From Treponema medium (lineage in GTDB: Bacteria > Spirochaetota > Spirochaetia > Treponematales > Treponemataceae): 64,000 nucleotides of DNA. The translations under genes and the position numbers were made by a program. Below the pieces are notes generated by a model, which saw nothing but the letters and a program-made list of their open reading frames with translations, did no database searches and was not told the origin of the DNA. Location: NCBI RefSeq assembly GCF_017161265.1, contig NZ_CP031393.1, positions 930,001-994,000 of the forward strand, written 5' to 3'. This document shows positions 18,039-26,314 of the stretch, piece after piece (the stretch's first letter is position 1; each line of letters opens with the position of its first letter).

Positions 18039-18228
18039 TGATTCGTATGGAAAGTTAATTCTCACATACAGCATCGCAATAAAAAGAACTGTTCAGGTGT
18101 GTACGTCGGAATACGTGATAATTTAAAGTCGGAGATATTACGAGAAAAATCAAGGTGGTATAATACTATAAACTAATACTTGACTATATAGAAAAATATA
18201 TATTATTATATATTTAAGAGGTGATGAA

Positions 18229-18501
18229 ATGTTAGTGGAAACTACTCAAATTATGCCTATAACCCAGTTACAAAAAACGCTTACGCAGACTGTCCGGCAG
18301 ATTGCTAAAGACAAACAGCCGGTTTTCATTATGAAAAACAACATTATGGAAGCGGTTATGATTCCGTTCGACCGTTATGAAAAACTTTCCGAACTGGAAG
18401 AACTGGAAGAACATAAAGAAATTTTTTCGATGGTTCAAGACAGGCTAAGTCATTATGACGCTTCAAAGACAGTCAGCTTGTCATCTTTGCGGAATAAATA
18501 A
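18229..18501 (+). CDS. Phd/YefM-like antitoxin
   Basis: This 90-residue protein has MPITQLQKTLTQTVRQIAKD, then QPVFIMKNNIMEAVMIPFDRYEKL, the Phd/YefM fold, and a charged C-terminal tail that would wrap a toxin. GAGGTG precedes the ATG. Its stop overlaps the start of an 18-codon frame (TAATG at 18499-18503), the arrangement usual for antitoxin-toxin pairs, but the second frame is far too short to be a toxin. It is therefore probably an antitoxin whose toxin has been lost. Confidence 0.8.
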   Translation: MLVETTQIMPITQLQKTLTQTVRQIAKDKQPVFIMKNNIMEAVMIPFDRYEKLSELEELEEHKEIFSMVQDRLSHYDASKTVSLSSLRNK

Positions 18502-18557
18502 TGGCAGAAAAAATGGAAGTATATAAAGATGTAGAAGACCGGAAAACCGGCTCCTAA
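18501..18557 (+). pseudogene. 18-codon remnant in the toxin position
   Basis: ATG at 18501 overlaps the antitoxin stop and reads MAEKMEVYKDVEDRKTGS before a stop. It is followed at 18558-18600 by the stem AATCAACACC/GGTGTTGATT, which may be a terminator or a repeat fragment. The frame is too short to assign; the position alone suggests a truncated toxin. Confidence 0.35.
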
Positions 18558-18611
18558 AGAATCAACACCCCCGATGCTCTGCACTGGAGGTGTTGATTGG
18601 AATGGTCTGTC

Positions 18612-21017
18612 TTACTTCTTATTAAAATACGCTGCAAAGGGATTGTACTTTGTGCCGTCATCATCCTTCCGCGGGCGGGCTTCTGCGACACGCCGCTCCG
18701 AACGGACTGCCGGCTGCCGCTCTCCGCGGTGACTCAGGCGTTTTTCACCCTGTACGGCAGGGGCGCCGCTGCTGGTTTTAACCGCAACGGTTTTTCCGTC
18801 CTTGGTTTTTACGGTAATCTTTTTTACTTCCGCCTTTTGCTTTGCAGTTAGCTTTCCCTGTACCCCGCTTTCGCTTTTCCGGCTGAGTGAGATGCGGCGG
18901 CGTGCTTCGTCGAGCGCAATAATCCGGCATTCCACAATATCGCCGACTTTCACTGCCTCAAGCGGGTCGGAAACAAAGCTGTCGCTCATCTCGGAGATGT
19001 GCAGCAGGGCGGTTTCCTTAATACCGAGATCAACAAAGGCGCCGAAGTCTACGACGTTTTTAATCTTGCCCTTAACGGTCATGCCGAGTTTCAGGTCTTC
19101 AAACAAGAGAACGCCCTGCTGCATAATCGGCTTGGGGCAGTCCTCACGGGGGTCGCGGTTCGGTTTTTTCAGCTCTTCGATAATGTCGCTGACTGTTTGC
19201 TCGCCGAGCTGATATTTTTCTTGCAGCTCCATTCGTACCTCTTTGGTTACCGGCTCATTTTTGCGAACAATCTGATAGATAACCTCCGCTGCAGGATAGT
19301 TTTCGGGGTGTACCCACGAGTTATCCAGCGGATTGGCGCTCTCCGGTATCTTCAAAAAACCGGCGCATTGTTCAAAGGTCTTTGGCCCCAAACCGCTGAC
19401 ATTATGAAGCTGCTCCCGGTCGGTAAAGATGCCGGTTTTTTCGCGGTAGCTCACAATCTTTTTCGCCAACCCGCTCGTAATACCGGACACGTATTTGAGT
19501 AGCGAGGCGCTTGCGGTATTCAAATTGACACCGACATTGTTTACTACCGAACCGACAACCGCATCCAGCTCTTCTGAAAGCTTTTTTTGGTTTAAGTCAT
19601 GCTGATAAAGCCCGACGCCAATAGACTTGGGATCAATTTTGACGAGTTCGGCAAGGGGATCCTGCAAGCGCCGTCCGATGGAGATAGCGCCGCGGATGGT
19701 CAGATCCAAGTCGGGGAATTCCTCGCGCGCTACATCTCCTGCGGAATACACGGAAGCTCCGTCCTCATCAACTACCGTAAACAGTACCTCGGGGCAATGC
19801 GTTTTAATCACATCGGACACAATTTCCTGTACTTCGTGAGAGCCTGTCCCGTTGCCCACTGCGATGAGCTGTACCTTATAGTCTTTTACCGCCTTGAGCA
19901 GCGCCGCTTTTGCTTCCTCTGCCTTATGCTGATAAATCACAAAAGAGCCGAGGTACTTGCCGGTTTCGTCTAAGGCGGCGCATTTGGTGCCGGTTCTGAT
20001 ACCGGGGTCTACGCCGAGTACGCGGGTTCCCTTAATCGGCTGTGTCATCAAGAGGTGTTTTAAGTTTTCGCTAAAAATAGTAATGCCGTGGGTGTCGGCA
20101 TCTTCGCCTAAGTTGCTGCGGATTTCGCGCAGTACTGCCGGGCTGAGCAGCCGAACAATGCCGTCTGCAATCGCTTCACTGTGGTATTTGTTGTGCTGTA
20201 CCGAACGGCTCTGCACCCGTGCGACCGCTTCGTCTACATCAACATTGATTTTTACTTCCAAAACGCCTTCACGCTCTCCGCGGTTGATGGCAAGCACCCG
20301 GTGCGGTTTAATCTGGTTCAGCGCTTCGGAATACTCCCAGTACATCTGATACACGGAGGTTTTCTGCGCTTCTTCATCTCCGATACCCTTCACTTCAAAC
20401 ATGCCGGTTGCCATAAAGAAATCATGTACCGTTTTTCGATTTTCAGTATCCTGTGCCGTCTCTTCGGCGATAATATCGGAAGCTCCCGCAAGTGCATCCT
20501 CTACCGTCGGCACATTGAGCGTTTCGTCTTCACAATCGGTTTTAACAAAGTCCTGCGCCCGTTTTACAAGCTCTGCTTCCTCCAATTCCTTCATTAAATC
20601 CGCTAAGCCCTGCAAACCGCGTTCGACGGCAAGCATACCGCGTGTTTTTTTCTTCTTTTTGAAGGGCGCCCAAATATCTTCAAGCTCTGTCAAAGTCGAC
20701 GCCTTCATAATGTTGTCATAGAGCAGTTCAGTCAGCTTTCCCGCCGCAAACACACCCCGCACAATCTCAAGCCGCCGCGTTTCCAAGTTGACGTAGGATT
20801 TAAACAATTTATCGGAATCTCGAACTTGAACTTCATCGAGCGAACCGTGCATTTCTTTACGATACCGTGAAATAAAAGGGATTGTACAACCTTCGTTGAC
20901 CAATGTGATAACTGCGGAAACCTGCTGCATCCTGATATTCAGCTCTTCCGCAACCTTTTTCATAATGTCGATCTCGTTCACTACAAGACCGTCAATAAAC
21001 TCTTGCGTTAATTCCAT
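18612..21017 (-). CDS. tex: Tex-family RNA-binding transcription accessory protein
   Basis: This 801-residue protein matches Tex end to end: an N-terminal helical region (IPFISRYRKEMHGSLDE), the YqgF-like RNase H fold (RVLGVDPGIRTGTKCAAL), helix-hairpin-helix motifs (LNTASASLLKYVSGI, LHNVSGLGPKTFEQC), and an S1 RNA-binding domain near 640-715 (MTVKGKIKNVVDFGAFVDLG). A basic, disordered tail of about 80 residues follows, longer than in most homologues. Tex binds nucleic acid and affects transcription and translation. The ATG at 21017 has no ribosome-binding site; TATACT lies seven bases upstream, so the mRNA is probably leaderless. Confidence 0.93.
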   Translation of the reverse strand: MELTQEFIDGLVVNEIDIMKKVAEELNIRMQQVSAVITLVNEGCTIPFISRYRKEMHGSLDEVQVRDSDKLFKSYVNLETRRLEIVRGVFAAGKLTELLYDNIMKASTLTELEDIWAPFKKKKKTRGMLAVERGLQGLADLMKELEEAELVKRAQDFVKTDCEDETLNVPTVEDALAGASDIIAEETAQDTENRKTVHDFFMATGMFEVKGIGDEEAQKTSVYQMYWEYSEALNQIKPHRVLAINRGEREGVLEVKINVDVDEAVARVQSRSVQHNKYHSEAIADGIVRLLSPAVLREIRSNLGEDADTHGITIFSENLKHLLMTQPIKGTRVLGVDPGIRTGTKCAALDETGKYLGSFVIYQHKAEEAKAALLKAVKDYKVQLIAVGNGTGSHEVQEIVSDVIKTHCPEVLFTVVDEDGASVYSAGDVAREEFPDLDLTIRGAISIGRRLQDPLAELVKIDPKSIGVGLYQHDLNQKKLSEELDAVVGSVVNNVGVNLNTASASLLKYVSGITSGLAKKIVSYREKTGIFTDREQLHNVSGLGPKTFEQCAGFLKIPESANPLDNSWVHPENYPAAEVIYQIVRKNEPVTKEVRMELQEKYQLGEQTVSDIIEELKKPNRDPREDCPKPIMQQGVLLFEDLKLGMTVKGKIKNVVDFGAFVDLGIKETALLHISEMSDSFVSDPLEAVKVGDIVECRIIALDEARRRISLSRKSESGVQGKLTAKQKAEVKKITVKTKDGKTVAVKTSSGAPAVQGEKRLSHRGERQPAVRSERRVAEARPRKDDDGTKYNPFAAYFNKK

Positions 21018-21084
21018 GCGGGCGAGTATAACGGATTTTTGTTTTTTTTTAAAGGGGAGGAAATTTTACTAAGAAAAAAAGACT

Positions 21085-21114
21085 TGTAATATAATCAATA
21101 TTTGATTATATTAT
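21085..21114 (+). promoter_or_regulatory. toxin-antitoxin promoter with perfect 27-base operator palindrome
   Basis: TAATATAATCAA (21087-21098), TAT, TTGATTATATTA (21102-21113) is a perfect 12-base inverted repeat. TTGTAA (21085-21090) and TATTAT (21109-21114) flank it as -35 and -10 with an 18-base spacer, so a bound repressor would cover the promoter. It directly precedes the broken toxin and intact antitoxin. Confidence 0.75.
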
Positions 21115-21118
21115 AGCT

Positions 21119-21383
21119 ATGTATCGGGTAATCCAAAAAAAGCGAATAACAAAGACCGTACAAAAAAATGCCGCAAAGAGAACAGGAGTTATACGCCCAG
21201 CTCATTCTTGATTTGAAAGAGGCGGAGCCTATACAAACAGGATAGCCTAATTTCAGCTCTCTTAGCGAAAATAAATACCATTGTCATTTATCATATCATT
21301 GGGTTGCATGTTGGAAAGAAACGATCACTGGTATTGAATTAGAGGTTTATTATGCAGGTTCACGTGAAAATGCCCCCTATTAA
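21119..21383 (+). pseudogene. RelE/HigB-like toxin, inactivated
   Basis: ATG at 21119 reads MYRVIQKKRITKTVQKN; after a run of seven A (21162-21168) the homology continues in another frame as PQREQELYAQLILDLKEAEP. It then meets a TAG at 21243-21245 where a tryptophan would fit (QTG*PNFSSLSENKYHCHL), and goes on through WVACWKE and IELEVYYAGSRENAPY to a stop at 21383. One frameshift and one nonsense codon therefore disable an otherwise complete ~88-residue toxin. Its 3' end overlaps the antitoxin start by 32 bases, as in working loci of this type. Confidence 0.8.
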
Positions 21384-21708
21384 AATTGAAGGGGATATTC
21401 CGCCCGACTTATTAACATTTGTGAAAGCACAATATAAGCACGTAACAGTCGAATACGATGAAAACGACGAGTATGAAGAGGTAACCGAAACAGACTGGTT
21501 TAAAAATATTCAGAAAGATATGACGCCTCAAAAAATATTAAAACTGTTAAGAAGTCGTGATAATCTTACACAGGCTCAACTTGCAGAAAAACTTTGCATC
21601 AGAGCACAAAATGTTTCAGGTATGGAACGAGGTACTCGCCCTATTAGTGTTAGTATGGCAAAAAAACTCGGTATTGTATTCAACACAAACTATAAAAAAT
21701 TTTTATAG
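21352..21708 (+). CDS. XRE-family antitoxin of the broken toxin locus
   Basis: This 118-residue protein has an N-terminal part MQVHVKMPPIKIEGDIPPDL that probably contacts the toxin, and a C-terminal helix-turn-helix (LRSRDNLTQAQLAEKLCIRA then NVSGMERGTRPIS, ~75-108). The frame is intact although the toxin is dead, so it may survive as a DNA-binding regulator or as protection against related toxins. The 27-base palindrome upstream of the toxin is the likely binding site. Confidence 0.85.
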   Translation: MQVHVKMPPIKIEGDIPPDLLTFVKAQYKHVTVEYDENDEYEEVTETDWFKNIQKDMTPQKILKLLRSRDNLTQAQLAEKLCIRAQNVSGMERGTRPISVSMAKKLGIVFNTNYKKFL

Positions 21709-21732
21709 CGGTCTATGCTGATAATTGTTTGA

Positions 21733-21858
21733 TTATGCACCTAAGTCAGGTATTTCTTTAAAATCATTAACATAGAAATCAGCACCATGGTTGTGATATT
21801 GTTGTTTACTATCGTAGAGACAAGCTGCTAATCCTAGTGCTTTTGTTCCGATAATATC
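21733..21858 (-). pseudogene. C-terminal fragment of a HAD-like phosphatase
   Basis: The reverse strand reads DIIGTKALGLAACLYDSKQQ, then YHNHGADFYVNDFKEIPDLGA and a stop. The GDxxxD-to-GT-A-G style region followed by AD and NDF is typical of the end of HAD-superfamily hydrolases. Upstream, after a small GTGATATTA duplication, the frame is lost. There is no start codon. Confidence 0.55.
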
Positions 21859-21924
21859 ACTTAATATCACTTATTTCGTTATCCCCCGCCATCAATGTTC
21901 AGGCGAAAAAAAATTATTCTGCTC

Positions 21925-21945
21925 TTGACTTTAGGGGGGTATGGA
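21925..21945 (+). promoter_or_regulatory. remnant of the poly-G lipoprotein promoter
   Basis: CTTGACTTTAGGGGGG then TATGGAAGAAA at 21924-21949 matches the copy at 16122-16157 except that the G run is six and TATAAT has become TATGGA. No lipoprotein follows, so this is a decayed third copy. Confidence 0.6.
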
Positions 21946-21984
21946 AGAAAAGGTAATTGAGGGTATCAACAGTATAGGGAATCT

Positions 21985-22110
21985 CTAAAAACTTCCGTTT
22001 TTAGAAGTTTCTTTGCTCTTGAATAATAAGAAATCTATAAATTCTGAAACTTCTTGCAGGTAACAGTCCGGAACAGTCTTTAATTTTTCTGCAACAACTG
22101 CATACGACAT
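21985..22110 (-). pseudogene. DUF2281/VapB-type small antitoxin cut short by a hairpin element
   Basis: Forty-one codons from 22110 read MSYAVVAEKLKTVPDCYLQE then VSEFIDFLLFKSK, the N-terminus of DUF2281 antitoxin-like proteins, normally ~65-80 residues. The last codons (ETSKNGSF) and the stop are supplied by the CTCTAAAAA hairpin at 21981-22013. The gene is thus truncated by that element. No partner toxin is present. Confidence 0.65.
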
Positions 22111-22142
22111 AAAAAACTTCTTATAGCTATTTATACTATATC

Positions 22143-22583
22143 GTAAAAGCCCTTTTCCGTAAGCCTTTTAAAAAGATGTGGGTAGACGCTAGGAGCGAGA
22201 AAAAATTAACCGCAGGCCTGTTGAAAAGCGTACTTCCGTGTACGCTTTTCAACGACAAGTTTTTCTAGCAAAAAACTTGCTGCTGTTTAGAACCACGGAC
22301 ATCCTCGCCCAAGAATATACATCCGTGTATATTCTTGGGCTGCAAGTTTGCGGGGCAAACTTGTTACTGCGTAGTGCCACCGACATCCGTGTCGGAAATG
22401 ATACGTCGAGGAGTAATTTTTTCGCAGCAACGGCATATCGTCAAATAAACTCTCCGTCAGCCTTTTAAAAAGATGTGAGTAGATGCTAGGAGCGTACAAA
22501 AAACACCCGCAGGCGTACTTATTGTACGTCGAGGACTGTTTTTTGTTAAGCGACAACGCAGATGCCCACATATTTTCAAAAGG
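22143..22583. repeat. CCTTTTGAAAATA-type terminal-inverted-repeat elements, two units
   Basis: The second unit runs from CCTTTTAAAAAGATG (22461) to CATATTTTCAAAAGG (22583), 123 bases with inverted ends and the internal ACCCGCAGGCGTACTT motif. The first (from 22165) carries extra stems: GTTGAAAAGCGTAC/GTACGCTTTTCAAC, CAAGTTTTT/AAAAACTTG, CCCAAGAATATACA/TGTATATTCTTGGG and CAAGTTTG/CAAACTTG. The second ends four bases before the ychF stop codon. Open frames in this span are translations of the repeats. Confidence 0.75.
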
Positions 22584-22587
22584 TGTG

Positions 22588-23694
22588 CTAGACGTTGAAT
22601 TTAAAGAATATAACATCCCCATCCTGCACAACGTATTCCTTGCCTTCTTGGCGGTAGCGGCCGGCTTCTTTGATTTTTTGTTCCGAGCCGTATTTGAGGA
22701 AGTCGTCAAAACTGTAGACTTCTGCTTTAATGAATCCTCGTTCAAAGTCAGTGTGGATAACGCCGGCTGCCTTTGGAGCCGTATCTCCTGCATGGATTGT
22801 CCATGCGCGGCATTCGTCTTTTCCGGCGGTAAAGAAGGTGCGAAGTCCAATCAAATGATACGCTGCATGGGCAAGAACCGATAAGCCTGAAACCTTGAGG
22901 CCGATTTCTTCCAAAAAGGCAGCTCTTTCTTCCGCATCATCGATATCGGCAAGCTCTGCTTCAAACTTTCCGCAGATAACGACGGTTTCGGCTCCTTCTT
23001 GTGCGGCGATTTTTTTAACCGTTTCGATGTAAGCATTCCCGTTTTTTATTCCGTCTTCATCAACGTTACAAACATACAGCTGCGGCTTCATAGTGATTAG
23101 GTGCGTGTCGTACATCACGGCTCGCTCTTCATCGGTTAAATCGGCATTGCGGGCGCCCTTTCCGTCTTGCAGCAACGGTTTGATTTTTGCAATAGCGCTC
23201 ATTGCAATCGCCGCCTCTTTCTGCATATCTTTGCCCATACGGGTTGCCTTATCCGCCCGTTCCGCCCGCTTTTCCAGCGAAGCAAGGTCGGCAAGCGCCA
23301 GTTCAATATTGATAGTTTCGATATCCGAAGCGGGATCAACTTTGTTATTTACGTGAACGATATCGGGATTATCAAAGCAGCGCACGACATGCGCAATAAC
23401 GCCTACCTCACGGATATGAGAAAGAAATTGATTGCCGAGCCCTTCACCCTTTGAAGCTCCCTTTACAAGTCCTGCAATATCGACAAACTCGACGGCAGCG
23501 GGGATGGTCTTTTTCGGTTCAAAAAATTGAGATAGTTTCGTGAGCCGTTCATCAGGCAGATCAACGATGCCGACATTAGGGTTAATGGTACAGAAGGGAT
23601 AGTTTGCCGCCTCCGCAGGAGCGCGGGTTAATGCAGAAAAGATGGTCGATTTACCGACATTCGGCAGTCCGACAATACCGCAATTTATAGCCAT
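22588..23694 (-). CDS. ychF: redox-regulated ATPase/GTPase YchF (OLA1 family)
   Basis: This 368-residue protein has the G1 motif GLPNVGKSTIF (residues 8-18), the YPFCTINPN switch region, a DIAG G3-type motif (VEFVDIAGLVKGASKGEGLG) and the C-terminal TGS domain ending VVQDGDVIFFKFNV. YchF binds ribosomes and prefers ATP over GTP. Length and domain order are standard. AGAGG lies eight bases before the ATG at 23694. A repeat element begins four bases past the stop codon. Confidence 0.96.
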   Translation of the reverse strand: MAINCGIVGLPNVGKSTIFSALTRAPAEAANYPFCTINPNVGIVDLPDERLTKLSQFFEPKKTIPAAVEFVDIAGLVKGASKGEGLGNQFLSHIREVGVIAHVVRCFDNPDIVHVNNKVDPASDIETINIELALADLASLEKRAERADKATRMGKDMQKEAAIAMSAIAKIKPLLQDGKGARNADLTDEERAVMYDTHLITMKPQLYVCNVDEDGIKNGNAYIETVKKIAAQEGAETVVICGKFEAELADIDDAEERAAFLEEIGLKVSGLSVLAHAAYHLIGLRTFFTAGKDECRAWTIHAGDTAPKAAGVIHTDFERGFIKAEVYSFDDFLKYGSEQKIKEAGRYRQEGKEYVVQDGDVIFFKFNV

Positions 23695-23702
23695 AGGGGA
23701 AC

Positions 23703-23941
23703 CTCTTTAATCGATTATATCAAATAGAAAAACAGTTAAAATCTTTGTTTTTCTATACATACGGACATCCTAAAAATCACGAAAAACCGATGGTTATTAG
23801 CGTAATCTATCACGGAATACTAACGATTCTTACTGCAATATACCACGAAAAACCGATGAATAAAAGGGGATTTCATCACAGAAATTGAAGATACGATGTA
23901 ATCCCGATAGAAAGAGAGCCTTTCTATCGGGATATTTTTTT
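23703..23941 (+). other. gap between ychF and htpG; imperfect short repeats ending in a plus-strand terminator
   Basis: Units of the form ATCACGAAAAACCGATG recur (near 23778 and 23849), and the gap ends with ATCCCGATAGAAAG (23901-23914), loop, CTTTCTATCGGGAT (23920-23933) and TATTTTTTTT. The T-run serves the plus strand, on which no gene lies upstream; the flanking genes are both on the minus strand. A small plus-strand transcript of ~100-200 bases is possible, and a 32-codon frame starting near 23791 is an alternative. Confidence 0.4.
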
Positions 23942-23944
23942 ATC

Positions 23945-25858
23945 TTACCGTGCAAGCAGCTTGTTCAAGCGTTTTACAAAGTCGGCGGTGTCTTTGAGCG
24001 TACTGCCTTCCAGCAGCAGTGCCTGATCTAACAGCACAAATGCGGTGTCGGCAATGAGCGCTTCGTCATCGGTATCCTTGAGCCGCTGCAGAATGGGGTG
24101 TTCCGCATTGATTTCCAAAATGGGCTTTACCTCGCCTCGAAGCTGCTGCCCCATTGCCCGCATCATGCGCTCCATCTGTAAGCTCGGATCGTTTTCATCC
24201 ACCACAATGCACGAAGGTGAGTCGGCAAGCCGTTTGGAAAGGCGTACTTCTTTTACCGCATCGCCGAGCGCGTTTTTAATCTTTTCGACAATCGGCTTAA
24301 AGTCTTTTTCCTTCTGCTTTGCTTCTTTCTTTTCTTCGTCAGTGCTTAGCTCTTCGTCGGAGCCGGCACGGTTTGCAGCCTTGAGTTCCCAATCCTTATA
24401 CTTGCCGACGGAGGGAATCACGATATCGTCAATTTCATCCGGCATAATCAGCACTTCCAAGCCCTTTGCCTTGTATGCTTCCAAGTGCGGAGACTGTCTG
24501 AGCGCCTTTTCATCGCCGCCGGTGATGTAGTAAATCGCCTTTTGCCCTTCCTTCATCCGCTGTACATAGTCGGCAAGGCTCGTCCATGTATTTTCCTCAT
24601 TCGTAGTTCGAAAGCGGATCAGTTCCAAAAGCTCGTCGCGATGTTCGTAGTCGCTGTACAAGCCTTCTTTTAACGGACGGTTATATTCGGCAATAAAGGT
24701 TTCGTATTTTTCCTTATCGCTTTCTGCAAGTTTTTTAAATTCGCCTAAGAGTTTTTTTACCGAGGCGGAGCGGATATTGTTCAAAATGCGGTTCTGCTGC
24801 AAGATTTCGCGGCTGACGTTGAGCGGCAAATCTTCACTGTCGATAATACCGCGTATAAACCGCAGATACACCGGCAGTAGTTCTTTTTCGTCCTCAGTGA
24901 TAAACACCCGCTTGACAAAGAGCTTTACACCGGGCTTGTAGTCGGCATGATACATATCGAACGGAGCTTTTGCCGGAACATAAAAGAGCGTGGTGTACTC
25001 CAGCGTTCCCTCCGCCTTGGTGTGGACATATAAGAGAGGATCGGTAGAATCGTGCGAAAGCGACTTATAAAAATTCTTGTAGTCCTCGTCTTTCAGCTCA
25101 GACTTCGGTTTTTGCCACAGAGCGCTCGCATCGTTGATCTGCTCGCTCTTTGCTGCCTGCGATTTTTCGTTGCCCTTATCATCATATTCTTTGTGAATAT
25201 AATGGAGATAAATCGGGAATGCGATATGATCCGAATAGCGTTTGATAATGTCTTCAATCTTCCAGCGGCTTGCAAATTCGGAATCTTCATTGTTTAAATA
25301 CAGGGTGATGCAAGTACCGTTGGCGCCTTCGGGAACATCATCGATGAGCGGAAATGCCGAATCATCGGTTTGCTCCAGTTCATATTCGCCCTTACCGTCG
25401 GAAATCCACTTCCATACGGTATTTTCGCCTGCTTTCTTCGAAATCACTTCGATTTTTGACGCAACCATAAAGGCTGAATAAAAACCGACACCGAATTGCC
25501 CGATCAGGTTGGAGTCTTTTTTATCGTCCGCGGCAAGCTGCTCCAAAAAAGCCTTGGTGCCGGAGCGGGCAATCGTACCGAGGTTGTTTTTGATATCCTC
25601 ATCGTTCATACCGATACCCGTGTCGCGGATAGTCAGTGTTGGTGTTGCGGCATCTTCGTTAAATGTAATATCGATACGGGGATTAAACTGGAGATCTTTT
25701 AATGTGGTGTCCGACACGGTTAAATATTTCAGCTTATCGAGCGCATCCGAAGCATTTGACACCAGCTCCCGCAGGAATATTTCCTTATTTGAATACAGAG
25801 AATGGATAATCAGGTGGAGCAGCTGATTAACTTCCGTTTGAAACTCATACTTTGCCAT
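23945..25858 (-). CDS. htpG: Hsp90-family chaperone HtpG
   Basis: This 637-residue chaperone has an N-terminal GHKL ATPase with LRELVSNASDALDK, TIRDTGIGMN and LIGQFGVGFYSAF, a middle domain with the catalytic-loop arginine region LPLNVSREILQQN, and a C-terminal dimerisation domain. There is no eukaryotic charged linker or MEEVD, as expected for bacteria. GAGGT lies seven bases before the ATG at 25858. It helps fold and stabilise client proteins under stress. No CIRCE-type operator was seen upstream, where 25859-26140 is AT-rich without a gene. Confidence 0.97.
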   Translation of the reverse strand: MAKYEFQTEVNQLLHLIIHSLYSNKEIFLRELVSNASDALDKLKYLTVSDTTLKDLQFNPRIDITFNEDAATPTLTIRDTGIGMNDEDIKNNLGTIARSGTKAFLEQLAADDKKDSNLIGQFGVGFYSAFMVASKIEVISKKAGENTVWKWISDGKGEYELEQTDDSAFPLIDDVPEGANGTCITLYLNNEDSEFASRWKIEDIIKRYSDHIAFPIYLHYIHKEYDDKGNEKSQAAKSEQINDASALWQKPKSELKDEDYKNFYKSLSHDSTDPLLYVHTKAEGTLEYTTLFYVPAKAPFDMYHADYKPGVKLFVKRVFITEDEKELLPVYLRFIRGIIDSEDLPLNVSREILQQNRILNNIRSASVKKLLGEFKKLAESDKEKYETFIAEYNRPLKEGLYSDYEHRDELLELIRFRTTNEENTWTSLADYVQRMKEGQKAIYYITGGDEKALRQSPHLEAYKAKGLEVLIMPDEIDDIVIPSVGKYKDWELKAANRAGSDEELSTDEEKKEAKQKEKDFKPIVEKIKNALGDAVKEVRLSKRLADSPSCIVVDENDPSLQMERMMRAMGQQLRGEVKPILEINAEHPILQRLKDTDDEALIADTAFVLLDQALLLEGSTLKDTADFVKRLNKLLAR

Positions 25859-26150
25859 ACTATAACCTCAATATATGTAAGTAATTTGAGCGGTTTGAAG
25901 CCTATTCATTACTGAATGATAAGTAATACCGCTTTTAAGCCTTTGCTGTTTTTAAATGAAAAGGCAGATTAAATGTACTTAAAATAGTGGAAAATGGCAA
26001 ATCGGTATATCTCGTTTCGTTGCAGTTTCACCCTCAGAACACGAATCAAAATATTTTTTTGGTGCCCTGTTTTTCTTTTTTTTATTGTGTTGCTTTTTCC
26101 ATTTTTATCCCTTATACTCATATTAGTAGAGTCAGATAGTTTAGAGGGAA

Positions 26151-26288
26151 CCTCTAAAAACTTCAGTTTTTAGAGGTTTTCCTTAGATGTAATTTGCGAT
26201 GTTTTAATTTAAGTCATTATTATATAAAGACTTAAATTAAAACTCGTCGGGGATCTCTAAAAATCTAACCGAGTTTTTAGAGATCCCC
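26151..26288. repeat. three-hairpin element covarying with 43320-43455
   Basis: Stems CCTCTAAAAAC/GTTTTTAGAGG (26151-26176), GTTTTAATTTAAGTC/GACTTAAATTAAAAC (26201-26243) and GGGGATCTC/GAGATCCCC (26249-26288). Linkers CCTTAGAT...GCGATG and the loops match the element at 43320 in reverse orientation, while the arms differ and still pair. Confidence 0.8.
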
Positions 26289-26314
26289 TAGAGTATCCGT
26301 TTGAGGTACTGACA

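Larger units (their letters stand above)
15573..18066. repeat. tandem duplication of a ~1.25 kb WYL-regulator/lipoprotein unit
   Basis: Unit 1 (about 15573-16812) and unit 2 (about 16813-18066) share the WYL 3' end, the intergenic promoter region, the lipoprotein gene and its terminator. The junction is recognisable because both units end in TGTGATTCGTATGGAAAGTT AATTCTCACATA, followed in unit 1 directly by TTTTTAGGGTTTCCGG of the second WYL gene. Unit 2 also lacks ~85 bases between two CCTAT repeats in the promoter region. Confidence 0.85.

Noticed and set aside
22238-22884. Open frames of 76, 187 and 133 codons
   Set aside because: They consist of repeat-element sequence or ychF antisense and are not conserved-looking.
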